Of a stretch of 41,936 nucleotides of DNA, positions 8,296-15,535 are shown in pieces. The stretch lies in NCBI GenBank assembly GCA_964577315.1, contig CAZNYT010000014.1, positions 1 through 41,936 of the forward strand, in the 5' to 3' direction. A program made the position numbers and the translations under genes. Below the pieces are notes generated by a model that worked only from the letters and a program-made list of their open reading frames with translations, did not search any database and was not told where the DNA came from. The stretch's first letter is position 1. Each line of letters begins with the position of its first letter. Source of the stretch: Desulfonatronospira sp964577315. GTDB taxonomy: Bacteria > Desulfobacterota > Desulfovibrionia > Desulfovibrionales > Desulfonatronovibrionaceae.

Positions 8296-9021
8296 ATGAG
8301 CATTGATATGGATCTTGGATATTATTTTTCCCGGTACGAGCAATTAATGCAAGGTGTGGACGATATTTTTGACAAGATCAAAAAGGATTATCCCCAAGAG
8401 GTGGGCTGCGATAATGGCTGTACTGATTGTTGCTATGCCTTGTTCGATTTGACCTTGATAGAGGCCATTTATCTCAATCAAAGTTTTCTGCAACTGGATT
8501 CGGAATTCAGGAACAGGATCCTTATAGATGCGGATAAGGCGGACCGCAAGACCCACAAGATAAAAAGGAAGTTGTTCAAGGCCCACCAGGACGGCACCTC
8601 TGACCAGGAGATACTGAGGCGCGCAGCCCAGGAAAGAGTCCGGTGCCCCTTGCTGGTTGAGGATAAGTGTGTGCTCTATTCTTCCAGGCCGCTTACCTGC
8701 CGCTTGTATGGCCTGCCCATGAAGCTGGGGGAAAACACAGTTACCTGCTCCAGGTCCGGTTTTGAGCCTGGAGGTAGGTATCCCACAGTGGACATGCAAA
8801 AGCTTCATGACCAGTTGATGGATTTGAGCTTGGAGCTGGCCCGGGGTATAGGTAGTGGATTTGCTGATTTGCACAAGGTCCTGGTCCCGGTTTCCATGGC
8901 CCTTCTTACCGAGTATGATTCCGAATATCTAGGACTTGATAACCAGGAACAATCTTCAGAACAAGAGGTTCCGACTCAGAATAAGCCCACCCAGGAATGG
9001 GCATTTGGACCCAAGGAGTAG
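8296..9021 (+). CDS. YkgJ-family cysteine-cluster protein
   Basis: Product of 241 residues. The N-terminal half holds the cysteine set C38, C42, C45, C46 (GCTDCC). It is followed by a region with CPLLVEDKCVLYSSRPLTC and a final Cys in TCSRSG, the pattern of YkgJ/CxxCxxCC proteins thought to bind zinc or an Fe-S cluster. The last about 40 residues are a low-complexity Gln/Glu tail. AGGAGG at 8286-8291 precedes ATG 8296. The next gene starts 7 nt downstream, so the two are co-transcribed. The function is unknown. The position between the two dsr clusters suggests a link to metal or thiol chemistry of the pathway, which is inference. Confidence 0.8.
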   Translation: MSIDMDLGYYFSRYEQLMQGVDDIFDKIKKDYPQEVGCDNGCTDCCYALFDLTLIEAIYLNQSFLQLDSEFRNRILIDADKADRKTHKIKRKLFKAHQDGTSDQEILRRAAQERVRCPLLVEDKCVLYSSRPLTCRLYGLPMKLGENTVTCSRSGFEPGGRYPTVDMQKLHDQLMDLSLELARGIGSGFADLHKVLVPVSMALLTEYDSEYLGLDNQEQSSEQEVPTQNKPTQEWAFGPKE

Positions 9022-9027
9022 CATTTG

Positions 9028-9384
9028 ATGGATGAGAACAGGGAGAAAGAACAAAGGAAAAAGGCCATCTACGATTCTTTGTCTCCTCGGAGGAAGAAGT
9101 TCATTGATCGGATCGGATTCGAAAAGTGGGATCCCTTTCAGGAGCCCAGGAATCCCATGGAAGTTCGCAAGGATAGTACGGACAGGACCAGCAAGGATCT
9201 CATGCGCCAGTTTTTTCATGAACGTTCCCCGGAGAATTACAGCAATGCTTATGGCCGGGGGGTTTTGGAGATGTGCATGGGCGTGGTCAGCGGGGATGAT
9301 AAGTGTCGGGGCATGTTTGAATTCGCCCTGTGGTATAGCGAGCTTTTAGCCCGGGAAGACAAGAATATAAAAGACGGATACTGA
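9028..9384 (+). CDS. Conserved-looking protein of unknown function between dsr clusters
   Basis: Product of 118 residues that I do not recognise. It is a soluble, charged protein. The N-terminal half is basic and helical (SLSPRRKKFIDRIGFEKWDP). The C-terminal half holds GRGVLEMCMGVVSGDDKCRG with two cysteines. There are no membrane segments or signal peptide. I prefer ATG 9028 over TTG 9025, with AAGGAG at 9013-9018 giving a 9-nt spacer. It starts 6 nt after the YkgJ-like gene and is followed by a TPR gene 36 nt later, so the three probably form one unit. Confidence 0.7.
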   Translation: MDENREKEQRKKAIYDSLSPRRKKFIDRIGFEKWDPFQEPRNPMEVRKDSTDRTSKDLMRQFFHERSPENYSNAYGRGVLEMCMGVVSGDDKCRGMFEFALWYSELLAREDKNIKDGY

Positions 9385-9420
9385 AATATAGTATCAGGGA
9401 TCAATAATTAGGAGATAAAT

Positions 9421-10047
9421 ATGAGTGAAAAGACTACCCAAGACCAGATCCAGGAGCTCAGGGCCAGACTTAAAGAGAACCCGGATTGTGGCAGAACCCT
9501 ATATAATCTGGGTGTGCATTACATGGCCCTGAGGGATTTTGAAAACGCTAAAAAGAGTTTCCAGGAAGCCATTCGGAAGTCTCCGGATCTGGCCGAGGCC
9601 TATGTCCAGCTGGGCGGAATCGCCATGCATGAAGGGGATCTGGATGGTTGTTACAGCTATAACGAGATGGCCAGCAAAGTCAGGCACCGCTTTGCCATAC
9701 CGCACGGTAACATGGGTTTTGTGCTGCTGCAAAAGGGGGAGGTGGACAAGGCTGTTGCTCCCCTGCGGAGGGCGCTGTCATTCGATCCCAAGTTTATACA
9801 GGCCCACGCCACCCTGGGTAGTGCCTACTTGATGCAGGGGGATCTGGACGGGTGCATAGATCAAAGCCAGAAAGCCCTGGATATAAATCCCAACTTCGGA
9901 CCGGCCTACAACAATATGGGGCTAGCTTACCTGGAGAAGCAGGAATACGGTAAGGCCAGGGAGTGTCTGGAAAAGGCCCGGGCCACGGGATACGAGGTGG
10001 CAGACGAGCTTTGGCAGGAGCTCCAGGAAGGGGAAAAGCAGCAGTAG
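9421..10047 (+). CDS. Tetratricopeptide-repeat protein
   Basis: Product of 208 residues made almost entirely of TPR units. About five 34-residue repeats lie between residues 22 and 191, with the typical pattern of small and aromatic residues (YNLGVHYMALRDFENAKKSF; AYNNMGLAYLEKQEYGKA). It has no signal peptide, so it should be a cytoplasmic scaffold for protein-protein contacts. GGAG at 9411-9414 precedes ATG 9421. It lies in the same direction as the YkgJ-like gene and dsrAB. A role in assembling a Dsr complex is possible but unproven. Confidence 0.88.
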   Translation: MSEKTTQDQIQELRARLKENPDCGRTLYNLGVHYMALRDFENAKKSFQEAIRKSPDLAEAYVQLGGIAMHEGDLDGCYSYNEMASKVRHRFAIPHGNMGFVLLQKGEVDKAVAPLRRALSFDPKFIQAHATLGSAYLMQGDLDGCIDQSQKALDINPNFGPAYNNMGLAYLEKQEYGKARECLEKARATGYEVADELWQELQEGEKQQ

Positions 10048-10103
10048 GGCAGAATTGTTTAGGATCCTTCAATTCTTGGCACCTACCCACCATGTTTGAC
10101 CTA

Positions 10104-10182
10104 AGCTATTCACCGGGTCTTTTTTAATGCTTTCGCCGCGATCCGGATACAGGGCAGATAAAAATATTTGGTGAATATTTAC
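10104..10182. repeat. Small inverted-repeat element of the CTATTCACC family
   Basis: The left end CTATTCACCGGGTCTTTTTT (10106-10125) and the right end, reverse complemented, AAATATTCACCAAATATTTT share the end motif of the element at 118-394. The total is about 79 bp, with no coding capacity. Confidence 0.6.
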
Positions 10183-10336
10183 TATTTTTAAACGATTCCT
10201 GCAGAAATGAGCTTCTGCCTCCTTCATGTACAGCTTCAACAGAGCCGGATGGTATAACCGTTTGAAAGACTGGTATATAATAGCTTGGCCCTTTACTTAA
10301 AAGGCAACCGAGAAGGTAGAATTAAGGAAAATTTTA

Positions 10337-10371
10337 TTGACAACAAATATACTTTGTGGGAAATATCACGA
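10337..10371 (+). promoter_or_regulatory. dsrA promoter with candidate Rex operator
   Basis: A perfect -35 hexamer TTGACA lies at 10337-10342. An AT-rich -10-like stretch (AAATAT, 10361-10366) follows after 18 nt. Overlapping the -10 is TTGTGGGAAATATCACGA (10354-10371). It matches the known Rex consensus TTGTG-N8-CACAA with one mismatch. Rex is the NADH-sensing repressor reported to control energy and sulfate-reduction genes in Desulfovibrionales. Binding here would block the -10 region when NADH is low. Whether this strain has rex is not visible. Confidence 0.5.
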
Positions 10372-10477
10372 AGCAACAACACAAAGCTGAATAAAGCGGA
10401 CAACCGTCACCGAGCTGACGTGAAGTGGGGCGGTTTTTATAAATCGGGTGGTAAACATAACCTAAGGAGGATTAGCA

Positions 10478-11794
10478 ATGCCTAAACATGAAACCAAGAT
10501 GATGGACGAGCTGGAAAGCGGTCCTTGGCCGAGTTTCGTGTCTGATCTCAAGAGGCAGTCACAATTCAGGGAACAGAATCAAAACGACCAGAAGCCGTAC
10601 CAGATCCCTGTGGATTGCCTGGACGATCTGCTCGGTGTAATGGAGCTTTCCTACAAGGACAAAGAGGTGCATTGGAAGCACGGGGGGATTGTTGGTGTTC
10701 TCGGCTATGGCGGCGGAGTCATCGGCCGCTACTGCGATCATCCCAAGTCTTATCCCGGGGTGGCCCATTTCCACACCATACGCGTGAATCAGCCCGCAGG
10801 TAAGTACTACCACACTGACTACTTGCGTCAGCTCTGTGATCTCTGGGATTTCCGGGGCAGCGGTGTAACCAATATGCACGGTTCCACCGGGGATATCATT
10901 CTTCTCGGCACCACGACTCCTCAGCTGGAAGAGATTTTCTACGAATTGACCCACAATCTGGAAACTGACCTGGGCGGGTCTGGCTCCAACCTGCGTACCC
11001 CTGCAGCCTGCCTGGGAATGTCCAGGTGCGAATGGGCCTGCCTGGATACTCAGGAGATGTGTTACCAGCTGACCATGGAGTACCAGGATGAGCTGCACCG
11101 CCCCGCATTTCCCTACAAGTTCAAGTTCAAGTTCGATGGCTGTCCCAACTGTTGCGTGGCCTCCATTGCCCGGGCGGATCTCGCCTTTGTAGGTACCTGG
11201 TGTGACGAAATCCGGATCGATCAGGATGCAGTAGCCGCTTACGTGGGAGGTGAGCTCAAGCCCAACGGTGGCGCGCACGCTGGCAAGGACTGGGGACCCT
11301 TTGACATCCAGAAAGAGGTCATTGATCTTTGCCCCACCCAGTGCATGAGCATGGAAGGCGGCAAACTGGTCATAAACGACAAGGAATGCTACCGGTGTAT
11401 GCACTGCATCAGTGTCATGCCCAGGGCCCTGCGGCCGGGCAAGGACACCGGCCTCTCCATCTTGGCCGGCGCCAAGGCACCCATTCTGGATGGTGCCCAG
11501 ATGGGTTCATTGCTGGTACCGTTCATGAGGACCGAGCCTCCCTACGACAACGTCAAGGAAGTCATTGAGAATGTTTGGGATTGGTGGATGGAAGAGGGCA
11601 AGAACCGCGAACGCTTGGGCGAGCTCATGAAGCGCCAGAGCTTCCAGAAACTCTTGGAGGTCACCGGAATCAAACCTGATCCCAGGCACGTTACCGAGCC
11701 CAGGCACAGCCCCTACATCTTCTGGAAGGAAGAAGAAGTGCCCGGCGGGTTTGAGCGGGATATTGAGGATTATAAACGTCGTCACTCCGAATAA
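10478..11794 (+). CDS. dsrA: Dissimilatory sulfite reductase alpha subunit DsrA
   Basis: Product of 438 residues, full length. With DsrB it forms the cytoplasmic alpha2-beta2 enzyme that reduces sulfite with DsrC as sulfur acceptor. Cysteines C178, C184, C222 and C226 (GMSRCEWAC and GCPNCC) fit the [4Fe-4S]-siroheme site. An inserted ferredoxin domain carries C285, C289, C304, C307 and C310 (CPTQC...CYRCMHC). A strong AAGGAGG site precedes ATG 10478. dsrB follows after 17 nt. The sequence reads as the reductive bacterial type, in line with the downstream dsrD. Confidence 0.98.
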   Translation: MPKHETKMMDELESGPWPSFVSDLKRQSQFREQNQNDQKPYQIPVDCLDDLLGVMELSYKDKEVHWKHGGIVGVLGYGGGVIGRYCDHPKSYPGVAHFHTIRVNQPAGKYYHTDYLRQLCDLWDFRGSGVTNMHGSTGDIILLGTTTPQLEEIFYELTHNLETDLGGSGSNLRTPAACLGMSRCEWACLDTQEMCYQLTMEYQDELHRPAFPYKFKFKFDGCPNCCVASIARADLAFVGTWCDEIRIDQDAVAAYVGGELKPNGGAHAGKDWGPFDIQKEVIDLCPTQCMSMEGGKLVINDKECYRCMHCISVMPRALRPGKDTGLSILAGAKAPILDGAQMGSLLVPFMRTEPPYDNVKEVIENVWDWWMEEGKNRERLGELMKRQSFQKLLEVTGIKPDPRHVTEPRHSPYIFWKEEEVPGGFERDIEDYKRRHSE

Positions 11795-11811
11795 GGAAGG
11801 AGGTAAAAGAA

Positions 11812-12975
11812 ATGACATTCATTTCATCCGGATTCGATCCTGAAAATCCGATGCAAGATCGGATTACAGATATTGGCCCTAGGTACTACGAGCAGTTCTT
11901 GCCCCCGGTTATCAAGAACAACAAGGGCAAGTGGCTGTGGCACGAGATTCTGGAACCCGGGGTCTTGATGCACAAATCAGAAAGCGGTGACGAGGTCTAT
12001 ACCGTACGTGTGGGTACTCCGCGCCTTTTGAGCGTGGAAACCCTGCGCGAGGCACTGGATATCGCGGACAAGCACTGCGACGGATACCTGCGCTGGACCA
12101 CCAGGAACAACATCGAGTTCATGGTGGACAGCAAGGACAAGGTCCAGCCCTTGAAGGAAGACCTGTGGAGCCGTAAATTCGACGGTGGAAGCTACAAGTT
12201 CCCTGTGGGAGGCACAGGCGCTGGCATGACCAACATCGTGCACACCCAGGGCTGGATTCACTGCCACACACCTGCCACGGACGCTTCCGGTCCGGTTAAG
12301 GCAGTCATGGACGATCTGTTCGAAGAATTCCAGCAGATGAGGTTGCCAGCCCAGCTCAGGGTGTCTCTGGCTTGCTGCTTGAACATGTGCGGAGCGGTGC
12401 ACTGCTCTGACATTGCCATCCTGGGTTACCACCGCAAGCCCCCGGCCATAGACCACGCAGAAGTGGACAACCTGTGCGAGATCCCCCTGGCTATTGCGGC
12501 TTGTCCCACAGCAGCCCTGCGGCCCAGCAAGACCACAGTTGTAGACCAGAGAACCGGGGAGGAGAAAAAGGCCAATACCATCGCCCTCAAGGTGGAACGC
12601 TGCATGTACTGCGGCAACTGCTACACCATGTGCCCGGCCTTGCCCCTTGCAGATTCCGAGGGTGACGGACAGGTAATCATGGTGGGCGGAAAGGTTTCCA
12701 ACCGGATTTCCTCACCCAAGTTCTCCAAGGTGGCTGTGGCATTCGTGCCCAACGAACCTCCGCGCTGGCCTACCGCTGTCAAAACCATACGTCAGATAGT
12801 GGAGGCCTATGCCAAGAACGCCAAGAAGTACGAGCGCTTGGGCGACTGGGCCGAGCGCATTGGCTGGGAGCGTTTCTTCGAATTAACCGGGCTGGAGTTC
12901 ACCCATCATCTGATTGACGATTTCCGGGATCCAGCCTACTATACCTGGAGACAGACCACCAACTTCAAGTTCTAG
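11812..12975 (+). CDS. dsrB: Dissimilatory sulfite reductase beta subunit DsrB
   Basis: Product of 387 residues, partner of DsrA. The siroheme-cluster cysteines are C151, C188, C189 and C193 (SLACCLNMCG). By family knowledge the catalytically active siroheme is bound on the DsrB side. The ferredoxin domain has C231 (ACPTAA) and C264-C267-C270-C274 (CMYCGNCYTMCP). GGAGG at 11799-11803 precedes ATG 11812. A strong hairpin without T-tract separates it from dsrD. Confidence 0.98.
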   Translation: MTFISSGFDPENPMQDRITDIGPRYYEQFLPPVIKNNKGKWLWHEILEPGVLMHKSESGDEVYTVRVGTPRLLSVETLREALDIADKHCDGYLRWTTRNNIEFMVDSKDKVQPLKEDLWSRKFDGGSYKFPVGGTGAGMTNIVHTQGWIHCHTPATDASGPVKAVMDDLFEEFQQMRLPAQLRVSLACCLNMCGAVHCSDIAILGYHRKPPAIDHAEVDNLCEIPLAIAACPTAALRPSKTTVVDQRTGEEKKANTIALKVERCMYCGNCYTMCPALPLADSEGDGQVIMVGGKVSNRISSPKFSKVAVAFVPNEPPRWPTAVKTIRQIVEAYAKNAKKYERLGDWAERIGWERFFELTGLEFTHHLIDDFRDPAYYTWRQTTNFKF

Positions 12976-12989
12976 AAAACATATAAATC

Positions 12990-13015
12990 GGCGCTGCCCT
13001 GTCCAGGGCAGCGCC
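12990..13015 (+). other. Strong intra-operon hairpin between dsrB and dsrD
   Basis: GGCGCTGCCCTG and CAGGGCAGCGCC form a perfect 12-bp inverted repeat around only 2 nt (an effective loop of 4). No U-tract follows, and the dsrD ribosome site (AGGAGG) comes 7 nt later. This suggests an mRNA-stability or processing element, or a partial terminator that lowers dsrD relative to dsrAB. Confidence 0.7.
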
Positions 13016-13035
13016 CTCAAATCAGGAGGAGCGAT

Positions 13036-13266
13036 ATGGATAAGGAAGAAGCCAAACAATACATACTGGATCATTTGGAATCCAAAGGCGGCTCCAAGAC
13101 CAAGTTCTATTTCAACGACTTCACCAAGCTTTTCCCGGAGTGGAAGATGCGGGACGTAAAAAAGCTTTTGACCGAGCTTATCCAGGAACAGAAACTGGAA
13201 TACTGGTCCAGCGGCAGCACCACCCTGTATGGTTTGAGCGGTAAAGGCAAGCGCCAGGAAGGCTAA
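13036..13266 (+). CDS. dsrD: DsrD, allosteric activator of DsrAB
   Basis: Product of 76 residues with a winged-helix-like fold. It has two basic/aromatic helices, FNDFTKLFPEWKMRDVKKLL, followed by a beta wing near YWSSGSTTLYGL. Earlier structural work noted DNA-binding-like architecture; later biochemical work in sulfate reducers showed it activates DsrAB. It is found in reductive-type organisms. AGGAGG at 13023-13028 precedes ATG 13036. Confidence 0.96.
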   Translation: MDKEEAKQYILDHLESKGGSKTKFYFNDFTKLFPEWKMRDVKKLLTELIQEQKLEYWSSGSTTLYGLSGKGKRQEG

Positions 13267-13298
13267 AACTTGATCATCACCCGTGCACAAAAGGTTCT

Positions 13299-14732
13299 TT
13301 GCAAGATCTATACTTTTCTAGATTAACTATCTCCGGGCTCCGGGGAGGATCGGGCAAAACTATCCTGAGCTTGGCCCTGTCCTGGTGGTTTACCAGGCAG
13401 GGAATAAAAGTAAAGGCTTTCAAGAAGGGCCCAGATTATATAGACGCCAAATGGCTATCCCTTGCCACCAATTATCACGCGTCTAATCTGGACCCTTTTC
13501 TTTTTTCCACCCACCAGATACGGGATCTTTTTTGGTCCCAGGCCCACCATTTCGACCTGGCCTTAATAGAAGGCAACCGCGGCCTATTTGACGGCAAGGA
13601 CGTACAAGGATCCTATTCCACTGCAGAACTGGCCAGGATTCTGGATTCACCCGTGGTACTAGTCCTGGACTGCACCAAGGTTACCAGAACCGCTGCTGCC
13701 ATAGTTCTGGGTTGTACCATGTTCGAGCGGGATTTAAATCTAGCTGGAGTTGTACTGAACCAGACCGCAGGCAATAGGCATAGAAATCTCATCCGTGAGA
13801 GCATAGAGGCATATACCGATGTCCCTGTTCTGGGTGCCTTGCCCAAAATGCAGGAGACCCCCATTCCAGAAAGACACATGGGCTTGATATCGGACCAGGA
13901 ATACGGGGAACAGGAGAAAATTTTTTCCAGTATAGGCAAGGTGGTTTCGGATAACGTGGACCTGGACCGGGTATTAAGCCTGGCCCGCTCCGCTCCTCCC
14001 TGCCCAAGCCCAGATCCGCAGCCTGTCACCAGAATTACCGCTGTTACATCTTCCCAGCCCGTTATCGGAGTGGTCCGGGACAAGGCCTTTTGGTTCTATT
14101 ATCAGGAGAACCTGGATGCCTTGGCCCAGGCAGGGGCTAAAATCGTGGAGCTAAGCCTGTTGTCCAGCTCTGCCTGGCCGGAGATTCACGGGCTGTATTT
14201 GGGGGGAGGCTTTCCCGAGACTTCTGCCCAGGAGCTGTCCAGCAATGCATCAGCCAGGGCTAGGGTTCAGGCCTTGGCTGAAAATGGACTGCCCATATAC
14301 GCTGAATGCGGCGGGCTGATGTATTTGTCCCAGGGCCTGGAGTACCAGGGGGAATATTACCCTATGTCCGGGGTTTTCCCACTTAAAACCCAGGTGTGCA
14401 CCAAGCCCCAGGGGCACGGGTACATTCAGGCCACAGTGGTGGGAGACAATCCTTTTTATGCCCGGGGCGAGAATATAGTTGGACATGAATTCCATTACTC
14501 CCAGTGCTTGTCCCTTGAATCCCAGGCAAGTTTTTGTATCCGGCTGGAGCGGGGGACAGGCATAAAGGACAACATGGATGGCTTGCGATACAAGAATGTT
14601 TTGGCCGGATACGTGCACATACATGCTTTCAGCGCCGGGAATTGGGCCCTCAACTTTGTCCGGGCCGCCCAGAGATACCAGGAGTTTATCCGGGATTATC
14701 CGGGTCCGTGTCCTGGAATTACCTGCTCATGA
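13299..14732 (+). CDS. cbiA: Cobyrinate a,c-diamide synthase-like amidase (CbiA/DsrN)
   Basis: Product of 477 residues. The N-terminal half is a CbiA/CobB-type ATP-binding domain with P-loop GLRGGSGKT (residues about 13-21). The C-terminal half is a glutamine amidotransferase domain, with the nucleophile in YAECGGLMYLSQG and a late histidine in YVHIHAF. In dsr operons this homologue is called DsrN and is thought to amidate siroheme to siroamide; cobalamin synthesis is the alternative. The start is probably TTG 13299, because there is no in-frame ATG/GTG upstream and the P-loop lies close behind. AAAGG is only 4 nt away, so initiation may be weak. Its end overlaps the convergent trmN6-like gene by 6 nt. 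Confidence 0.92.
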   Translation: MQDLYFSRLTISGLRGGSGKTILSLALSWWFTRQGIKVKAFKKGPDYIDAKWLSLATNYHASNLDPFLFSTHQIRDLFWSQAHHFDLALIEGNRGLFDGKDVQGSYSTAELARILDSPVVLVLDCTKVTRTAAAIVLGCTMFERDLNLAGVVLNQTAGNRHRNLIRESIEAYTDVPVLGALPKMQETPIPERHMGLISDQEYGEQEKIFSSIGKVVSDNVDLDRVLSLARSAPPCPSPDPQPVTRITAVTSSQPVIGVVRDKAFWFYYQENLDALAQAGAKIVELSLLSSSAWPEIHGLYLGGGFPETSAQELSSNASARARVQALAENGLPIYAECGGLMYLSQGLEYQGEYYPMSGVFPLKTQVCTKPQGHGYIQATVVGDNPFYARGENIVGHEFHYSQCLSLESQASFCIRLERGTGIKDNMDGLRYKNVLAGYVHIHAFSAGNWALNFVRAAQRYQEFIRDYPGPCPGITCS

Positions 14733-15467
14733 TTCCCGCTGTACATTGCATGCAAGATAGGGGCAAAAGCTTTGGGCTTGCGATGTAAGGCGGTTATGAT
14801 CGTCGTAAAGGGTCAAGGGGAAAGAGATCTCTAGATGGGACCCGCCGCTTTTGCGGGCCTGGATCAAAACCAATTTGGCCGCTTTGTTGGGACGCCCGTG
14901 TACCGGCAGAATCTGCTTGGGTTTCAGGAAATACTGGTTCAGCCCAGCCAGGATATGGTCCAGCCTGGAAGCGGGACACACCATCCCGGCTATGCCCTTT
15001 TTCTTCAAGGCGAAGCTGGCAGCCTGGAAAAAGTGCTCCACCTGGAGCTCGCTCCCGAAAGTAGCCGCTCTTTTGCTACTGTGCCCCGGTGTTCTCCCAG
15101 TGCCGGGCATTCGGTAAGGCGGATTCATAAGGACCGTGTCCCAGCTTTCCGGGGCCAGGACCTGACTGTTCAGTTCTGCCGCATCCAGGATTTTGAAGCT
15201 GGTTTGGCTGTCCAGGTGCAGGCGGGAACTGTTTTCCCGGGCATGCTCTATCATTTCCGGGTTATTGTCCACACCGAGCAGTTGTAGATGCTTGTCGGGG
15301 TGGGCTAGGAGCATCCCCAAACCGATTACCCCGCAGCCGCAACCCAGATCCAGGATGCGGTCTCCTTCCCGCGGGGTGAGAAATACGGACAAAAGCAGCG
15401 AGTCCACTGCAAAGCGAAAGCCCTCCCGGGGCTGGGACAGGCCTCTGGGAAAGAAGTTTGCGGTCAT
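14727..15467 (-). CDS. TrmN6-like tRNA1(Val) adenine N6-methyltransferase
   Basis: Product of 246 residues, a class I SAM-dependent methyltransferase. The SAM loop is ILDLGCGCGVIGLGM (about residues 39-53) and the catalytic N6-adenine motif is NPPY (VLMNPPYRMPGTGR, near residue 115). The layout matches YfiC/TrmN6 enzymes that modify A37 of tRNA1(Val). The target could be another tRNA or rRNA, so I leave the symbol empty. It is the last gene of the minus-strand murJ-DUF1015-unknown group. Confidence 0.8.
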   Translation of the reverse strand: MTANFFPRGLSQPREGFRFAVDSLLLSVFLTPREGDRILDLGCGCGVIGLGMLLAHPDKHLQLLGVDNNPEMIEHARENSSRLHLDSQTSFKILDAAELNSQVLAPESWDTVLMNPPYRMPGTGRTPGHSSKRAATFGSELQVEHFFQAASFALKKKGIAGMVCPASRLDHILAGLNQYFLKPKQILPVHGRPNKAAKLVLIQARKSGGSHLEISFPLTLYDDHNRLTSQAQSFCPYLACNVQRES

Positions 15468-15535
15468 GGTCCCGAATCCATAGGTTTTCGAGCTCGGGGA
15501 ATTATTAATAGATGGTTTTGCGGATGCCAGAGCGG

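Larger units (their letters stand above)
10048..10477. other. dsrA upstream region: repeat, promoter, leader
   Basis: No gene is seen in these 430 bp. A weak hairpin AGAATTG/CAATTCT just after the TPR gene has no T-tract. A small inverted-repeat element lies at 10104-10182. The dsrA promoter with a Rex-like site lies at 10337-10371. The remaining leader of about 105 nt can form a small stem (CGTCA/TGACG, 10405-10420) inside a weaker AACCG/CGGTT pairing (10402-10435) followed by TTT. This may be an attenuator, though the evidence is slight. Confidence 0.5.

Noticed and set aside
10285..10485. Short frame upstream of dsrA
   Set aside because: It runs through the dsrA promoter, Rex-like site and ribosome site, and has no ribosome site of its own.
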